Below, piece by piece: positions 24,553-37,116 of a DNA stretch of 64,000 nucleotides (positions are counted from its first letter, which is position 1; every line of letters starts with the position of its first letter). The DNA is from Sthenelais limicola. Taxonomy: Eukaryota > Annelida > Polychaeta > Phyllodocida > Sigalionidae. The stretch is from assembly GCA_942159475.1 (NCBI GenBank), contig OW804096.1, positions 131,554,941 to 131,618,940 on the forward strand, given 5' to 3'. The notes beneath the pieces are model-generated. The model was not told the origin of the DNA and ran no database searches. It worked only from the letters and a program-made list of their open reading frames with translations. A program made the translations under genes and the position numbers.

Positions 24553-26066
24553 TGACTATACTTATAAAAAACCACAACCAAGAACAAAATTAACACACCA
24601 CAATAGTACTATATAGGTGCTTCATCCGCCTCACATTCTTGGATGTTGCGTGGCTAAGGCCTAGATCTGTATACATGCCACTCCTCATTGGCTTATAAGT
24701 TAGTTATATATCGTGACACTACGTTTCCTCGATCCATCCACTCCGGCTGGGACACATCTCCAGGTCCCTCGATCCATTGTATCAAATGGAACTTCGGGGA
24801 TTTACCGTGGCAACAAAGACAACTTATTTGATGTCTTCTCGTGCAGTTCAACGACCAGGTATGCATGAGGTGAGGACACGACCCATGACGTTCAAGCCGG
24901 TAAATTTTCATAAGTCTTGAATATCTTGAACCTTCGGGTATCAACTAAATACAAGGCGTCAGGATGCTAATGGTGTATACCTACTACCTGTACTGACTTA
25001 GGACCACAAATCTAAGGTTAGGTTTAGGGTTATAGTTAGCATTGGTATCAATCCATGTACTTTATTCCATTTCACAGAATACCTGAAAATACGGTGCATA
25101 ATGGTAACATTGCTGTGTTAGCATCCTGGTGCCTAGTAACTAGTCACTGCTTGGTAGTTCACCCATTGTCCGCCGGGGGGGGGGGGCTCATTACGCATGA
25201 TTGTGTAAAATTATTAAACCCATAAGAAATAGAATCAATGTCATAACGAATATCTATACAGCTCTGCATACAGTGTTGGTTATTAAGTATAATGGAGTGA
25301 TTTGTAAATAAGGTGCCGAGGTATTGCGTAGTTGAGGAGTGGGGCGGGTGGGAAATTTGTAATATTAAATAATAATTATTTAAATTCCAACTATGTGAGA
25401 AAATGCCTGTAGCAGAACAGAAACATTTGAATTGTGGACTCACATCTACCGTTTTTACTTGTGTTAATTATTCCAGCATTGAAAAGATTAATGTAAAAGT
25501 TTAAGATAAAAATATTAAAAAAAATGCAGGGACAAGCTGACTGGAACAAGTTGTCCAGTAGAAGTTGTTTAAAACCTGTTAATACTGTATGATGCTGGTA
25601 TGATTCAGAAATAAACGGGCATCGCAAAAGCTTTCCCCCAAACAATAAGAAAACCCAGAATATTAAAGACATCAATGTTCAAGTCCACAGTTCATAGTCC
25701 AAAGATAATTGGGCAAAGTCAAGAATAATTTCACAAATAAAGCAAGCGGTTTCCCTCGTGCCGCCGGATTCTAAAAGTTGAGGACTACTTTATTAAGCAC
25801 CTTAATTCCAATGATGCGTCGGGAATGTATCTTGTTGGAAACCCTCCTCCACCGATTGCGGGCATAATTAGATGTTATATATACGGATCATCGGTCATTT
25901 TGTTCAGTACTCTCTTTTAAGTTTTCGTGTCCCCGTTCTCACAAGTCGATGATACGAAACGGGAACACATTACTTGGAAATGATACTAGTGATATGTGAT
26001 CCCTCCTGCTGGTGTTAATATCGTTACAAACACAACACAACACGTGCTTGTGCATACCCACTGTGG

Positions 26067-26068
<2 letters not shown>

Positions 26069-26135
<67 letters not shown>
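26069..26135. repeat. (TA)n microsatellite
   Basis: An almost pure run of about 67 bp of alternating T and A. Open frames across it on both strands are artefacts. Confidence 0.97.
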
Positions 26136-26138
<3 letters not shown>

Positions 26139-26276
26139 GTCTCACTCACAAATTCGTATCCATATGTTGATCAATATCAGATATCACATCATAGGATTGA
26201 ATTCAGGATTCAATTTGAATCCTGTTAAAAACCAAATTGGTGAAGGACCAACCAGCTCGTAATTATCATTACTCAC

Positions 26277-26438
26277 TCCATCCTCTCCAGAGTAATTGAT
26301 CAACATGTCTGTGACAATGTTATCCCACATTTCAAGGTTTACATGATTCATAAAGTATTTCAGAAAGACAATAATTCCTGGAAAGTCGAAAAGCATCATA
26401 GTTGAAAAGCAAAATATCACGGACTTCTCATTACGAGC
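26277..26438 (-). CDS. Internal exon of an unrecognised membrane protein
   Basis: On the minus strand a 162-bp open segment (54 codons) lies exactly between an acceptor (ATATTTGCACAG) and a consensus donor (GTGAGT), in phase 0 at both ends. It encodes ARNEKSVIFCFSTMML, continues FDFPGIIVFLKYFMNH and ends NYSGEDG. The hydrophobic run of about 20 residues interrupted by DFPG suggests a membrane or re-entrant helix of a polytopic protein; NYS is a possible glycosylation site. I do not recognise the family. Other exons would lie to the right (upstream) and left (downstream), but none was found nearby. It sits about 0.8 kb from the first exon of receptor B on the opposite strand. Confidence 0.5.
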
Positions 26439-27257
26439 CTGTGCAAATATCAAGGGACATATTCAATTACTTCTTACTAATCTAAAGTCTAAAAGGAATT
26501 CGTCTACTTTATTATTTGCATGTGGATCGATGTATTTTGTGTTAGTTAGTTTTTTTGTTTTTTTAAAGAAATTTTATTGGATCTTTTTTTCATAACATGA
26601 TAATCTCATAGATTCCAAATAAACGTGATTATACAGAGTTTTCTTTACCTCTTTACTAATTTAATACATTTAATCAGCAAGTTGAACTTGATATTAAGTT
26701 GTTCATTTTGTTTCTTTGATCACAATATCAGTATGTACACAAATAAACGCTTCAATTTTTTTTTGGATTTTTTCCTCAGAACATCAAACATTGTGCTACT
26801 CGATCAGTAAAATACACATAGCTCACGTTAGAAATAAATATACAATTTTCTTTTCGACAACCATACTAGTGGTGTATCACATTTCATAAATACCAGTCAT
26901 TATTTATCTTCAGGTGTTTTTTTATGTCTGACCACGATTTTTTACGAATTTCTGAAGGTAGCTTGTTTGTTTATTTTTAACCATATATATCAGGTGTACA
27001 TCTCTATCATCTATAACAGTTCTACATAATATTTCTATTAGGATGAGAATATCGTCTACTGTATGTAATGCTTGACTGAATAAACATAACATTAACTTAA
27101 AAAAAACAATCAAGCATGGCAGATAGGCGGATTAAGAGCTTTAAATAGCAATTTATGAGTATAGAGTGTATTAGATAATGTAAGTATTTATCTAACTAAA
27201 TTTGATACGATAAGATGGCAACTAAAATCCGAGGTATAATAATAAATAATTTCTTCC

Positions 27258-27269
27258 ATTTATTTCCAG
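27258..27269 (+). other. Probable 3' splice site of a 5' UTR intron (receptor B)
   Basis: The pyrimidine-rich CCATTTATTTCCAG precedes AACATTCC about 86 bp before the first ATG. It mirrors the acceptor before receptor A. The donor was not located. Confidence 0.6.
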
Positions 27270-27355
27270 AACATTCCTCCTAGGACCAACACTACTATCA
27301 GTAGATAGGCATCGCTACCCAGGAGGCCATACTTCAAGTCTACCGTTATTCATAT

Positions 27356-29068
27356 ATGTTTAAGGCTTTCTCTGAAATAGCTAAAATGGTGAAAGCAAAT
27401 ATGGGTTTTTATCGTCTACTTCTGATAGACATCATCATGTTTATGTCCGTCGTAAGTTTGACGTTCCGAATTTGCGAAGGAAGGGCAGATGATGAAGAAG
27501 AGATATCGTCATACAATGAGCACATTATATCCGAGCAGAAATTCATGACCCACCAACTCGATCCAATTCCAAGGAAACACATTGGATTGAAGTACAATGT
27601 GCAATTCAAGGCATCTAAATGTTGCCCAGTAATATATGTTTACGCACTAACACCCAATCCTCCTTACAACTCTACTCATGTTGACCATAAATGTTTTGTT
27701 GGTGGATCCAGCTTTGAAAACGCGGCTACTTATAGTTTGTTTTTCATCTTTCTAAAACCCAATTTTCCGGAGTCAAAATGCATTAAGGATAAATATAATA
27801 ATAATAATATTGTTTGTCGTGGTAACAGAAATTATGCATTATCAACTGAGAGAACGTGGTGGTTTGCCCTTGGATATCAATGCGAAATGCAACAACCTCT
27901 TGACTTAGAGGTCAATCTAACAGTAGTTCATCGTAAAAATTTGCCATGTGAAAGACTCACAATGTCAAAATGTTCCAAGGATTTCGGGTATAATGACACA
28001 ATATTCCCAAATGTGTTCGGCCAAACTTCGAAGCATGCCTATTCAACCTTCGAAGCGTTGAATAAACTTTTTCGGAGCACTAACTGTTATCAGCATGGAT
28101 ACGAACTTGCTTGCAAGACCATGTACCAAGAATGTCGTGTCCACCAGATTCGACCACCCTGTCGGGACACTTGCAAGGACTTTAAACATGGCTGCGATGT
28201 TTTCCTCAAGGCATGGGGACAAGATGTCCGGTGTGGCAACACTCCAGATACTCGCGATCCTGACATATGCTTTTATTTGCCCATCAAATGCCCTATGCCA
28301 ACCGCCCCGATAAATGGTTTGGTTGTAACGACGGGGAATAAATCATTGAATGATGTGACAATTTACGATTGTTACCAAGGATATCAACTTCAAGGAACGG
28401 CTCTCAGGTATTGCAATCATTCTGGATTATGGAATGGGTCCGAAGTGGAGTGTGTGGTGGTCACTGACTCTGCCGGAATCGATGCCAGTCCGATTATCCT
28501 GGTTGTTGGCAGTCTCGTAGTCATCGCAATCCTCTTTTTCCTAGCGATGAAATTCAAAAAGACCATTTCTCTCATCATTATGCACAATTATTTCGTTAAC
28601 AACAAACTTAAATCCTCCAATGCAAGTAGAAATACTGTGTTCCTTACCTATAGCAGTCACGATTCGAACGTGATCGAAACGGAGGTTGTTCCAGCAATGA
28701 AATGGCACCTCGGAGCTACTTGGAATGTTTTAACATTTGTAGAAGATTTTATTCCTGGACGACCGATACTGGAATGTGTCAACGAGGCCGTCTGGAATAG
28801 TCATGCTGTCCTTGTCATGCTTACAAACAATTATATAAAAAGTCAATGGTGCGAATATGAATTTACAGAAGCTTTAACCAGATCAGCAGTCGATAATAAA
28901 TTCCGCCTGATCACAATCATGTTTGACGAGTCAGATTCGAAAGAAAAAGAAGAAATTGACATAGCACGTTTACCGAATCACTTGAAAATCTTTGTAGAAA
29001 CTCGTGTGTACCTTAAATATAAAGAAACATTATTTTGGCACAAATTACGGAGGGGACTTACAGAATGA
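27356..29068 (+). CDS. Frizzled-CRD / sushi / TIR transmembrane receptor B
   Basis: A single-exon receptor of 570 residues (fewer if Met11 or Met16 is the start; the hydrophobic leader FYRLLLIDIIMFMSVV follows Met16). The order matches receptor A: an unrecognised N-terminal domain (about 45-195, with TWWFALGYQC), a ten-cysteine Frizzled-type domain (Cys 198, 206, 244, 253, 260, 269, 273, 280, 293, 305), one sushi domain (Cys 312, 339, 353, 366, Trp 359), a transmembrane helix at about 379-398, and a TIR domain (427-568). The TIR domain has NTVFLTYSSHD, EDFIPGR, SQWCEYEF and LFW near the end. An in-frame stop at 27302 closes the frame upstream. The receptor likely works at the cell surface with TIR-adaptor signalling inside; this is inference from the domains. 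It lacks the juxtamembrane cysteine cluster of receptor A. Clearly a paralogue, diverged but collinear. Confidence 0.93.
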   Translation: MFKAFSEIAKMVKANMGFYRLLLIDIIMFMSVVSLTFRICEGRADDEEEISSYNEHIISEQKFMTHQLDPIPRKHIGLKYNVQFKASKCCPVIYVYALTPNPPYNSTHVDHKCFVGGSSFENAATYSLFFIFLKPNFPESKCIKDKYNNNNIVCRGNRNYALSTERTWWFALGYQCEMQQPLDLEVNLTVVHRKNLPCERLTMSKCSKDFGYNDTIFPNVFGQTSKHAYSTFEALNKLFRSTNCYQHGYELACKTMYQECRVHQIRPPCRDTCKDFKHGCDVFLKAWGQDVRCGNTPDTRDPDICFYLPIKCPMPTAPINGLVVTTGNKSLNDVTIYDCYQGYQLQGTALRYCNHSGLWNGSEVECVVVTDSAGIDASPIILVVGSLVVIAILFFLAMKFKKTISLIIMHNYFVNNKLKSSNASRNTVFLTYSSHDSNVIETEVVPAMKWHLGATWNVLTFVEDFIPGRPILECVNEAVWNSHAVLVMLTNNYIKSQWCEYEFTEALTRSAVDNKFRLITIMFDESDSKEKEEIDIARLPNHLKIFVETRVYLKYKETLFWHKLRRGLTE

Positions 29069-30410
29069 ATGAACATGGATTTGAGATGTGTTGTTACAAT
29101 ATAAGTCAAATAATAATGGTGCTATTATATAAACCCTAATTGCTATGGGTTCATAAAAAGATAGTCCCGTGATTTCAATGCTAGCGATTTTAACATTTAA
29201 ACCCACAGGTCTGTACAGGCAAATTAATTGTTTAGAATCAATACATACTAGTGATTATAGCATATTATGGCAGCTATTTTGCTCAATTTATACATAATAT
29301 GCAGAAATCCGGAGACTATCCTGAAATCTGGAGGATGTTCGACTTCCCTACACATTATTTTTATGTGTAACCCCGTTGAGAATATTGATTCAATTTTGTT
29401 GTTGGGCTGGTTCTGTAGGTGGAGTGTGTAGCGAGGTCCTCCCTTCATGGTTCACTGACCTATGGATTTGGTTAGAACCTGAATTAAAAATGTGAATTTC
29501 ACTTAAACCTAATGATACCAACAGCAACGAATCGTTATAACATTAGCCATGTAAAATTGTATAAATCATGTTCAAAATATGATATTGCTTGGACATCTGC
29601 TTTGTAAGTACTTAAGCCAAAGTACCACGGAAAAAAATCTTATTTTCATTCCGTTAAAAATGCGTGATACAATGGGGAAATGCCCTAGTCTTCTGTCATC
29701 TGTTCTTTCTGACAAACTAGATGTTATAATGAATTCGGAGAGGAGTTAAAGTGACAAAATGAACCCCGGCAATTAAGACTGAAAACGGTTTTAAAATATA
29801 AGATAATAATTATTGAAAAGGACGTATTGATCAGTTATATTCACACACATCACACTTCTTTTGGAAATATATTAAAGTATCAAATAATTATATAGCTCAT
29901 TCTGTTAATAAGCTTGCTTTACTCAAGTCGAATACTCAATTCAAAATGTTCTTAGAAGTCACTACATTTTAACAAAACCACTTTGTCACCCCTGTTCTCC
30001 GTCGCTAATCGGCCAAATTTAGTGTTTCCTGCACTTTACGATAGGCAGCAGCACCACATCAGACCTATGCTTTAACTTGTTCTGCAAGCGGTGGAGATAT
30101 CTGCAGAAATATTATTGTTGACGACCAACGGTGCATCAAAAAGCACCAACCGCGTATCCATCTTAAATTCTCTTGTTTTCATTTACAAGGAAGCTCTCTC
30201 TTTTTAGAATTGAGTTCTGAGGTACTACAGCTCCTTATCAAGTAACCTCGATATTATCTACTTCTCTAAACAAATTCAGTGGAAGTGGAAATTATAAATT
30301 ATTGCTAATTTTTAACTAATTGAGATTGGTGCTGTGAATTTACTTTACACATTTACACTTTTACATATACATAATGAACACTAAATACGTTCAACTAGTC
30401 ACAATTATAC

Positions 30411-30633
30411 ATGTTCCTACTGTACATGTTATCTGTTCTACTGTACATGTTAGATGCTACTGTACATTATGTTCTACTGTACATATTATATCCTACGCAC
30501 CCTACTGTATGTTATATCCTACAGTATGTTGTATCCTGCTGTACATGTTATATTTTCTGCCGTATATATATTATATTCTACTGCACGTTTTATATTTTCG
30601 GCTGTACATGTTATATTTCCTATTGTACGTCTG
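30411..30633 (+). repeat. Degenerate minisatellite, unit near 20 bp
   Basis: Repeated CTACTGTACATGTTATAT-like units with substitutions and small indels, about ten copies. Confidence 0.85.
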
Positions 30634-31914
30634 ATATATTTGTTATAACATTTGGCTTTGTATGAATATTGATGGGTAACGAAAATCCACTTTTATAAGA
30701 TTATCGATAAGATTACCTATGCCCTATTTACAATCGACAAATAAACAGTTTATCAAATCAATCAATTTGTGATAAGGTTCAATCGCAATACCAGGTTGCA
30801 GCTTGTCCCGTTTTGTTATGATGAAATCGATTCGCCCGTTTGTACTTTCTGTATACTACTTATATTTAAGTGGCATACCCCGTTCGTCTCGTTTCAATAA
30901 CCCGTTTTCAATTGCGTTCGTTTCGAACGCGCCTTTACAACCAATGCGCCTCATCTGTACAAACAATGCAATCATATTGATGTGGTATCAAGACGCTTCT
31001 ATTCTATCATACGAGAATGTCATCAGTGTCCGCTAGAATATCCACATGAAACGCAATTTAGTGGATCTATTCTAACCTATCTCAAAGGCTATCCCATCAA
31101 TTGAAGGAATATAAATTAGGACATGTCGATTTGGAAGAAGTTTCAGAAGATAATTCATCAGTCTGAAGACTACAATATTTTCTTTTGGAAATAACACTAG
31201 TCTGATATATATCTATTTTTTTATTGCGATTTCAGGCCAAGACATTTACAATGGTATCTTGCCCTGAAAAGACTGGACTATTTGGAATTTGGATAAATTA
31301 GAGCCCGAGCTATACTAGGTGATACCTTTTGGAATTGCGCATATATACACAAACAGAACAATCAACCCACACACAGACACCCCATTACGCACACTCACCC
31401 CAACCCACACCCCCACACACCCTTACCACTCTCTCAAACATTCAACCATTCAAGGTAACGTCAGATCAAGCTTGGTCAAATTAACCCATTTCCAAAAAGA
31501 GGCTTAAAACCTGTTAATACGGTTGCAAGAACTGTTCTGCAACAAATTGTAACTACATGCCTTGTGGTAAGTTTTGTAATTTCATTGCAAGCACTTGTGA
31601 TGATGCCCCATCCCCCTACCATCATAACTACCAAGTCCTTGCACAAGAAATGCGTATTTTAAAAATAATTTACGATTTGGTAGATATAACCTTTAGCACC
31701 GCGTTTTTTGCTTGCAAGCAAATTAACAAGGGTTTACAAATTTTATTATTTTATTGTAACAGCAATCGGTTGGGCCCACACCATCATCTCTCCTCGTTGC
31801 CTCTTCTGCCGTCTTTGTTTTTAAACCTGCTAGTAACTTACATGCTGTTATGGGTCACTGTTGTGCAACCGACACAGATTCAGAGGCAATCTGGAGATAC
31901 AGAGCGCTGAAGAC

Positions 31915-32280
31915 CGAAGCAAAGAAAGAGAAATGGTGAGACAGGGAGAGAGGGAGTAAGAAGAGGTCTGGACTGTGAGAACGACAGGGAGACGGAGAGA
32001 GACAGAGAGTGTTAGACAGGGAGGGAGGTGTATAATGTTTAAGTTTGGGCGTAAATGAAATTTCATGCAGAGATGGACTGAACTTGTGTACCACACAAAG
32101 ATACACGGATACAAACATGGCAAGAAGTACAGATACAGGGAGAGGGGGAATTAAAGAGACAGGGACAAAGGAACACAAAGAATGACAAAGTGAGTGACTG
32201 TGAGGGGTAGGAGGAGGGGGAGGGGAAGAGAACAGGAGGAGGAGGAGGTAGTAGAGCAGGAGGTGGTGGCAGGCATAAGA
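31915..32280 (+). repeat. Purine-rich (GA/GGA) tract
   Basis: GAGA, GGGAG and GGAGGA-rich sequence with interruptions around 32030-32100, ending in a GGAGGAGGAGG run near 32235. Confidence 0.75.
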
Positions 32281-35213
32281 GGCAACATTACTATGACAAC
32301 ACGTTTTTTGTTATGACGCAGTGTTGAACCTATTTGAGTCATGTTGGCTGGTTGTCTATAGTTACATTCTTATGGAAAGTCAGATGTAAACAGGTGGGCA
32401 TAAAAGAAGCGGGTGTTAATTTAATTTGAAACCCTTTTAAAACCCTTTTTTCTGGGAAATCGCTCATAAAACATAGTGGAATAGTGCTTTGAGAGAGTGC
32501 ATGGTTAGGGGGTTTTAAACCTTCTTTAACCCAAATCTATCACAGAAAATATTCATGAAACATAGCGGAACGGCTTCGCACCATGTGTGACATGGTGCAC
32601 CTCAAAGATCTCAGCAATTCGTTAAGTGGTTTAGGAGGAGATAGGGGAAATAACAGATTTGATGCTATTCTATTAATATGTAGATTCATTTCTATAATAC
32701 TATTAATCTATGAAGATGCATAAATGGGATTATAGTATAGTGTCTTATAACCTAATAAAATAATTTTGATGTGACCAACCATGTTTGAAATAATCGTGTA
32801 TAAGAGAATATTTGCATAGACATGTATAATATAAATGTAATTTATTTACTTCAAGCGTAGAACAATTGGCAGATAAAAAGAAATACTATTACCATAAATT
32901 ATTATCTATTCGTCTCGTCCTATTACTTTTCAGTAAAAACAGATCCATTTGTCAAACAGTACAAAATCTTTAGTTTTTGACCGATGTTAATTGAGAGTGC
33001 AGCTTTTAGCAAGATATCTTGTCAATACTTGAAGGTACTCAAGTCTACCTTTAAATGTCAATCCATAAACTGCATCATCATCGGTAAATTAATTCATTTT
33101 GTCAGACATAAACCTTGAACGAAACACAAGGCAAAATCCGTGGAATTGTCAAAGTAAAGTGGGGAGATAAAATCGATGTAGGGAGTTACATTGAAAGAAT
33201 TCAATTAAGTTTTATCCGAGAAAGTCGCTTGCAGGAAAGCCATGACATTAGAAAAGGTAAAAGCGAAAGTAATTTGTCCCTGCTGTCATTTCTTTTTCAA
33301 ATCAAATAGGTTTTTACCTTATTCAATGACAAGTTATGCATACGTCTTTCATTGATAGGAGTAAGGAAAAATAATATCCCCGACCGGTGACATTAATTAC
33401 GATCTTATTTGGATGTTCCACTTATCCCATGCTGAAGTCAAAGAACCAGACATCCTCAGTAATGAGAATTGATTTCTCCATCACAGACAGCTTTGTCAGT
33501 TGACTGTTAAAGATTCGATGATACAGCTTATGAATGCAGGAGGGCTTTCTTGGGCTTCGTATTACACATGATTTAATCATGATGACGTTACTTCTCATCC
33601 CTTTCTCAGCAAAATCGATAAAAAAACATAGCAAGATTTACTGCGACTATTACGTAATTGTCTTGCCATTTCTATTCATGTTTAAAAACAATTTTAAATG
33701 TAGCCCATAGGTACAAATTGGCTGGCCAAATAGAAAACTACCCTCTCTATTTAGACCATACGTATGCTCCTAAAAGATGTGGAACAAATGGGGTGTCTAG
33801 GGATTGTAATAGACGGTTTCATATTATCTGGTTCAGCCAACATCAACATGCAACAATACAATGCACCAATCAGTGTTTTGACATTAGCCATGTCATACCG
33901 GTTTTAAGATCCGAGATTAGCTGATATATAGGTCCTATTGGTATGCCTGAGGTGCCCAACTTTGATGGAGATGATATGTTACCTAGGATATTCTAGCATT
34001 GAAGGATGACAGCAGTCATCGATAGTTTACTTCACTTAAATCTGAGAATTGAACTACGTTTCCACCTTGAGAATTTCAGCTGGGTTACCGAGCAATATCT
34101 TTTGATTTTAAAGTTTAAACAATATTTAAACAAATTGAAATGGTTTGAATAATGATACCCTCGTTTGGCAACATAATTCTGATTATTTGTCTAAAAGTTA
34201 AGACTATGGACCATTTGATTAAGCGTACTGGAATGTATTCATGAATTTATAAATCCGATAATTTCCCAAATCCAAAGCTATTAACTATGATTGCAACTTT
34301 TTGTCAGAAGGAGCCTGTGATTACGCAAATGATTGATTAGTTTCTGGCATGTAGGGATATCTCATGGACATTGATTACTAATTAGGATTTGATTAAATCT
34401 CTGCCTAATGATTACTAATCGGATAATATGAGCATGATGACAGTGCATGGGGATAAGCCACGTTTGATCCTATAATCACAGTACATGTATCGCAAGCTAA
34501 CCACGCCTACTCCTGATTTATATTGGACAATTGAAAATGAAATGTATCTATACTCTCTCATCGCTGATTAAATTGCATACTAACTTTATTGATTATCGAT
34601 ACGTTGTTGTGAAATTACAAAATCTTTATATTATATGAATATTTACTTTTATTTCAGCTCAGGATTTCAGAGACTTGAGGAGAAAAAGGACTTTTCTGGA
34701 AGCTTAAGTCTTTCAGAAGGTCCAAAATGGAGAAGAATGGAGAGAGTGATACAAGACATAACATTGCTCATTTCGAATCACCGAGAAAAGGGTTGAGTCA
34801 AAATAAGGTGGTACCCCAATAAAATAAATCCTACTTTTGGGGGTTTAGCAGGTCCCGTCTCTTCACATATTAAACCCTGGGAATTGAAATTTTGAGGAGC
34901 TATGAGCATAGGGGTACTAATAATCTTCTAAAAATATTATTTCTTATTCTTGTCTATAAACAGAATTATCAATGCAGAAAGGGATGCTCGGAACTAACAA
35001 AGACAATCATTCTTGAGAAAGGGCAAACAATTTTTATGCACCCTTAATACAAAACAAGGAGAATGTCATTTTTCATTAGTTTCTTAATTGTCTTTGGTCT
35101 CTATAAAGCATAGACTCTACTGTTTTGAATTATTTTTTAATAAAAACATTACATAGGCCAGAATCCAGAGTTCGGAAATAAATTGAAAAACAGTGACAAA
35201 TCTGAAAGTGACA

Positions 35214-35762
35214 TATAGAATAGATAGAATCTAATTAGAAAGTGGTATGAGGGACACTGTTGCACTGTCCAAGATGGGTTTTTTTCATGGCCCACAAGCC
35301 GATAGGCGAGTGGGTTAAGTAAAAAAACCCATCTCGGACAGAGCAACAGTGTCTTGAGTATCGCATTCGAATTTAGGTTCTATATTTACTCCCATGTTGG
35401 CAAGTTCAAGTATATATAAGAATAACGAAGGCATTTTACTTACAAAAACTAATGCAGCCATCTTAACTTATGTTGGGACCAGCCTCCCGAAGCCCAGGAG
35501 AAAGCTGTGATCTGATTGGTCAATCATATAATCTAGCTGGGTTCAGTGCATCATCCAATGGGAGCCCTTGTTACTACCTGACTCTTCCAACAGCTAAACT
35601 CCTCCCACCAGTTTACCTTATATGGCTATGTGTACTGGGGGGAGGAACCTCAGAAGAGGGAATGGCAATCTCATACCACATGCGTTAAACTGCTGCAAAT
35701 TACCACACTACTCCCGCCCATACAAATAGCATGTGGTACATACTACAACGTGGAGTAAAAAA
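35214..35762 (+). repeat. Dispersed repeat, copy A (hairpin plus 3' block)
   Basis: The left part is a large hairpin (35214-35400). The right part (35640-35762, with GGGAATGGCAATCTCATACC and CCCATACAAATAGCATGTGG) matches the reverse complement of 39362-39480. About 210 bp between them (35420-35630) has no counterpart in copy B and looks like an insertion or deletion difference. Confidence 0.8.
35247..35360. repeat. Nested hairpin in copy A
   Basis: Arms read GGGACACTGTTGCACTGTCC then AAGATGGGTTTTTTT on the left and AAAAAAACCCATCTCGGACAG then AGCAACAGTGTCTTGAG on the right, pairing over about 43 bp around a loop near 35290-35315. Copy B lacks the inner GATGGGTTT part. Confidence 0.85.
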
Positions 35763-37109
35763 ATAAATTGGTCAAAACAATTTGAATAATATTTTCACCC
35801 AATGTTCTTTAGAACGTAATCTAATGACAGGTATTGAGATATTGGCTATGTGCATCATAGATTCCTAACACAAGGATTTCCTGGAATAAAGCATGGTATG
35901 TCTCGTTTTCGTGGGATTTGACCATTATATACTTTCTTTAATATTCTTGCTAGGGCATCCCCAGCGAAAACTGGAATAGTGGTTGGTATCTCTTGTTCAT
36001 AAATATATAAAGCATATTATTTTTATTAGAATTTTAAAAGATTCAATGATGATATCAATCTAAGAAAGGGTCGTCAGGTCATCATCATTAGAAAGGGTCA
36101 TCAGGTCCATCATTATTATTACAAATTTAATGAATGTTAGTCACTCCCAAATCACAATATCTAACCGTAGATTGTACAGTTCTAGAATCTTGGCCAATTT
36201 TGTTATATTCATAACCCTTATTACTTTTTCTAGTACAGTAATCAGAAGATATGATATCCGCTGACATGAATTGTTCTCCCTTTCTTCAATCACCTTGCCT
36301 GCTTCACAATCCAAGTTCGACATTTGATAGAAATAATGTACGGCCACCGGAATTGGAAGAATTGGAAGAATTGACTGCTAAAAAGCCTTAGCCTCCTCTA
36401 CAACCACCATGCACCACTACATCTTCCGAAGCCCATACATTCCATTGATAATGACATCTCCTGAATCTTTCCAATTTCCTGAAGGCTGTTTCTTGGTACC
36501 GTCTACTAACTAGGCAGTTTGTATTAAGCAGAAAACTTTAACTTTACTCCATTTATATTGATGGGCGTGTGGACTGCCATTCTACTTGAAAATAACACTT
36601 GTCCCCATAAATGCAAACGATAGTACTAGTTGCTTATCCAAAATAAATTTAGATATTGCTGAGCGTCAACATGGTTATTGTTTCTGATCATCATATCAAT
36701 GGCAATTGCATAGGTATACCCATACCATACTAGTTTTCACCTTTTGACCCTTTGTATTATGGTATAGTGTGAGCCTGAAAAGGAGTACGTTAATCAGAGC
36801 ACCAGACAAAAACAAATATAAGAATAAGTAAAATGGTTTTGAAGGTTATTACACACGTGAGCAGTAAGAAAGGTACAGTTCAGGGGTGCAGTTTGGTTGA
36901 TCCAAACTGTTTACACGATCAGTTCGGGCTTCCATGGTTACACATGACTAAATGACGCAATCTGGTTGGTGCAGCATAGGCCTGACCTACAAACCTGTTA
37001 CAAATGACGTTGTCCCCGGTCGTGTAACTAAGGCCTACAAATTGCAGTGAATTGAGCCTTCTCGGGCTAAACTTTAGTCTGTACAAGTTAGATGTACTTT
37101 TTAAAAGAT
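35763..37109. other. Intergenic, no gene recognised
   Basis: No exon seen. A roughly 30-bp near-duplication around GAAAGGGTCGTCAGGTC lies at 36063-36120. Confidence 0.5.
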
Positions 37110-37116
37110 AAAGATT

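Larger units (their letters stand above)
22261..26276. other. Intergenic, repeat-derived, no gene recognised
   Basis: Holds a dispersed repeat (22388-22573), two element-like ends (23141 and 24538), a 26-bp duplication and a (TA)n tract. A short frame on the minus strand near 23470-23570 reads like a membrane segment but lacks a splice acceptor. Confidence 0.45.
29069..35213. other. 3' flank of receptor B and intergenic, no gene recognised
   Basis: An ATTAAA lies near 29481 and could serve receptor B, weakly supported. The rest is AT-rich with a degenerate tandem array (30411-30633), a CA-rich stretch near 31370-31430 and a purine-rich block (31915-32280). Short frames such as 33115-33309 lack usable splice sites. 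Confidence 0.45.

Noticed and set aside
26000..26262. Frames through the (TA)n tract encoding Ile-Tyr repeats
   Set aside because: Microsatellite artefact.
33115..33309. Frame with VKVKWGDKIDVGSYIE near a possible acceptor
   Set aside because: A stop lies in frame right after the only acceptor, so the reading cannot be spliced in.
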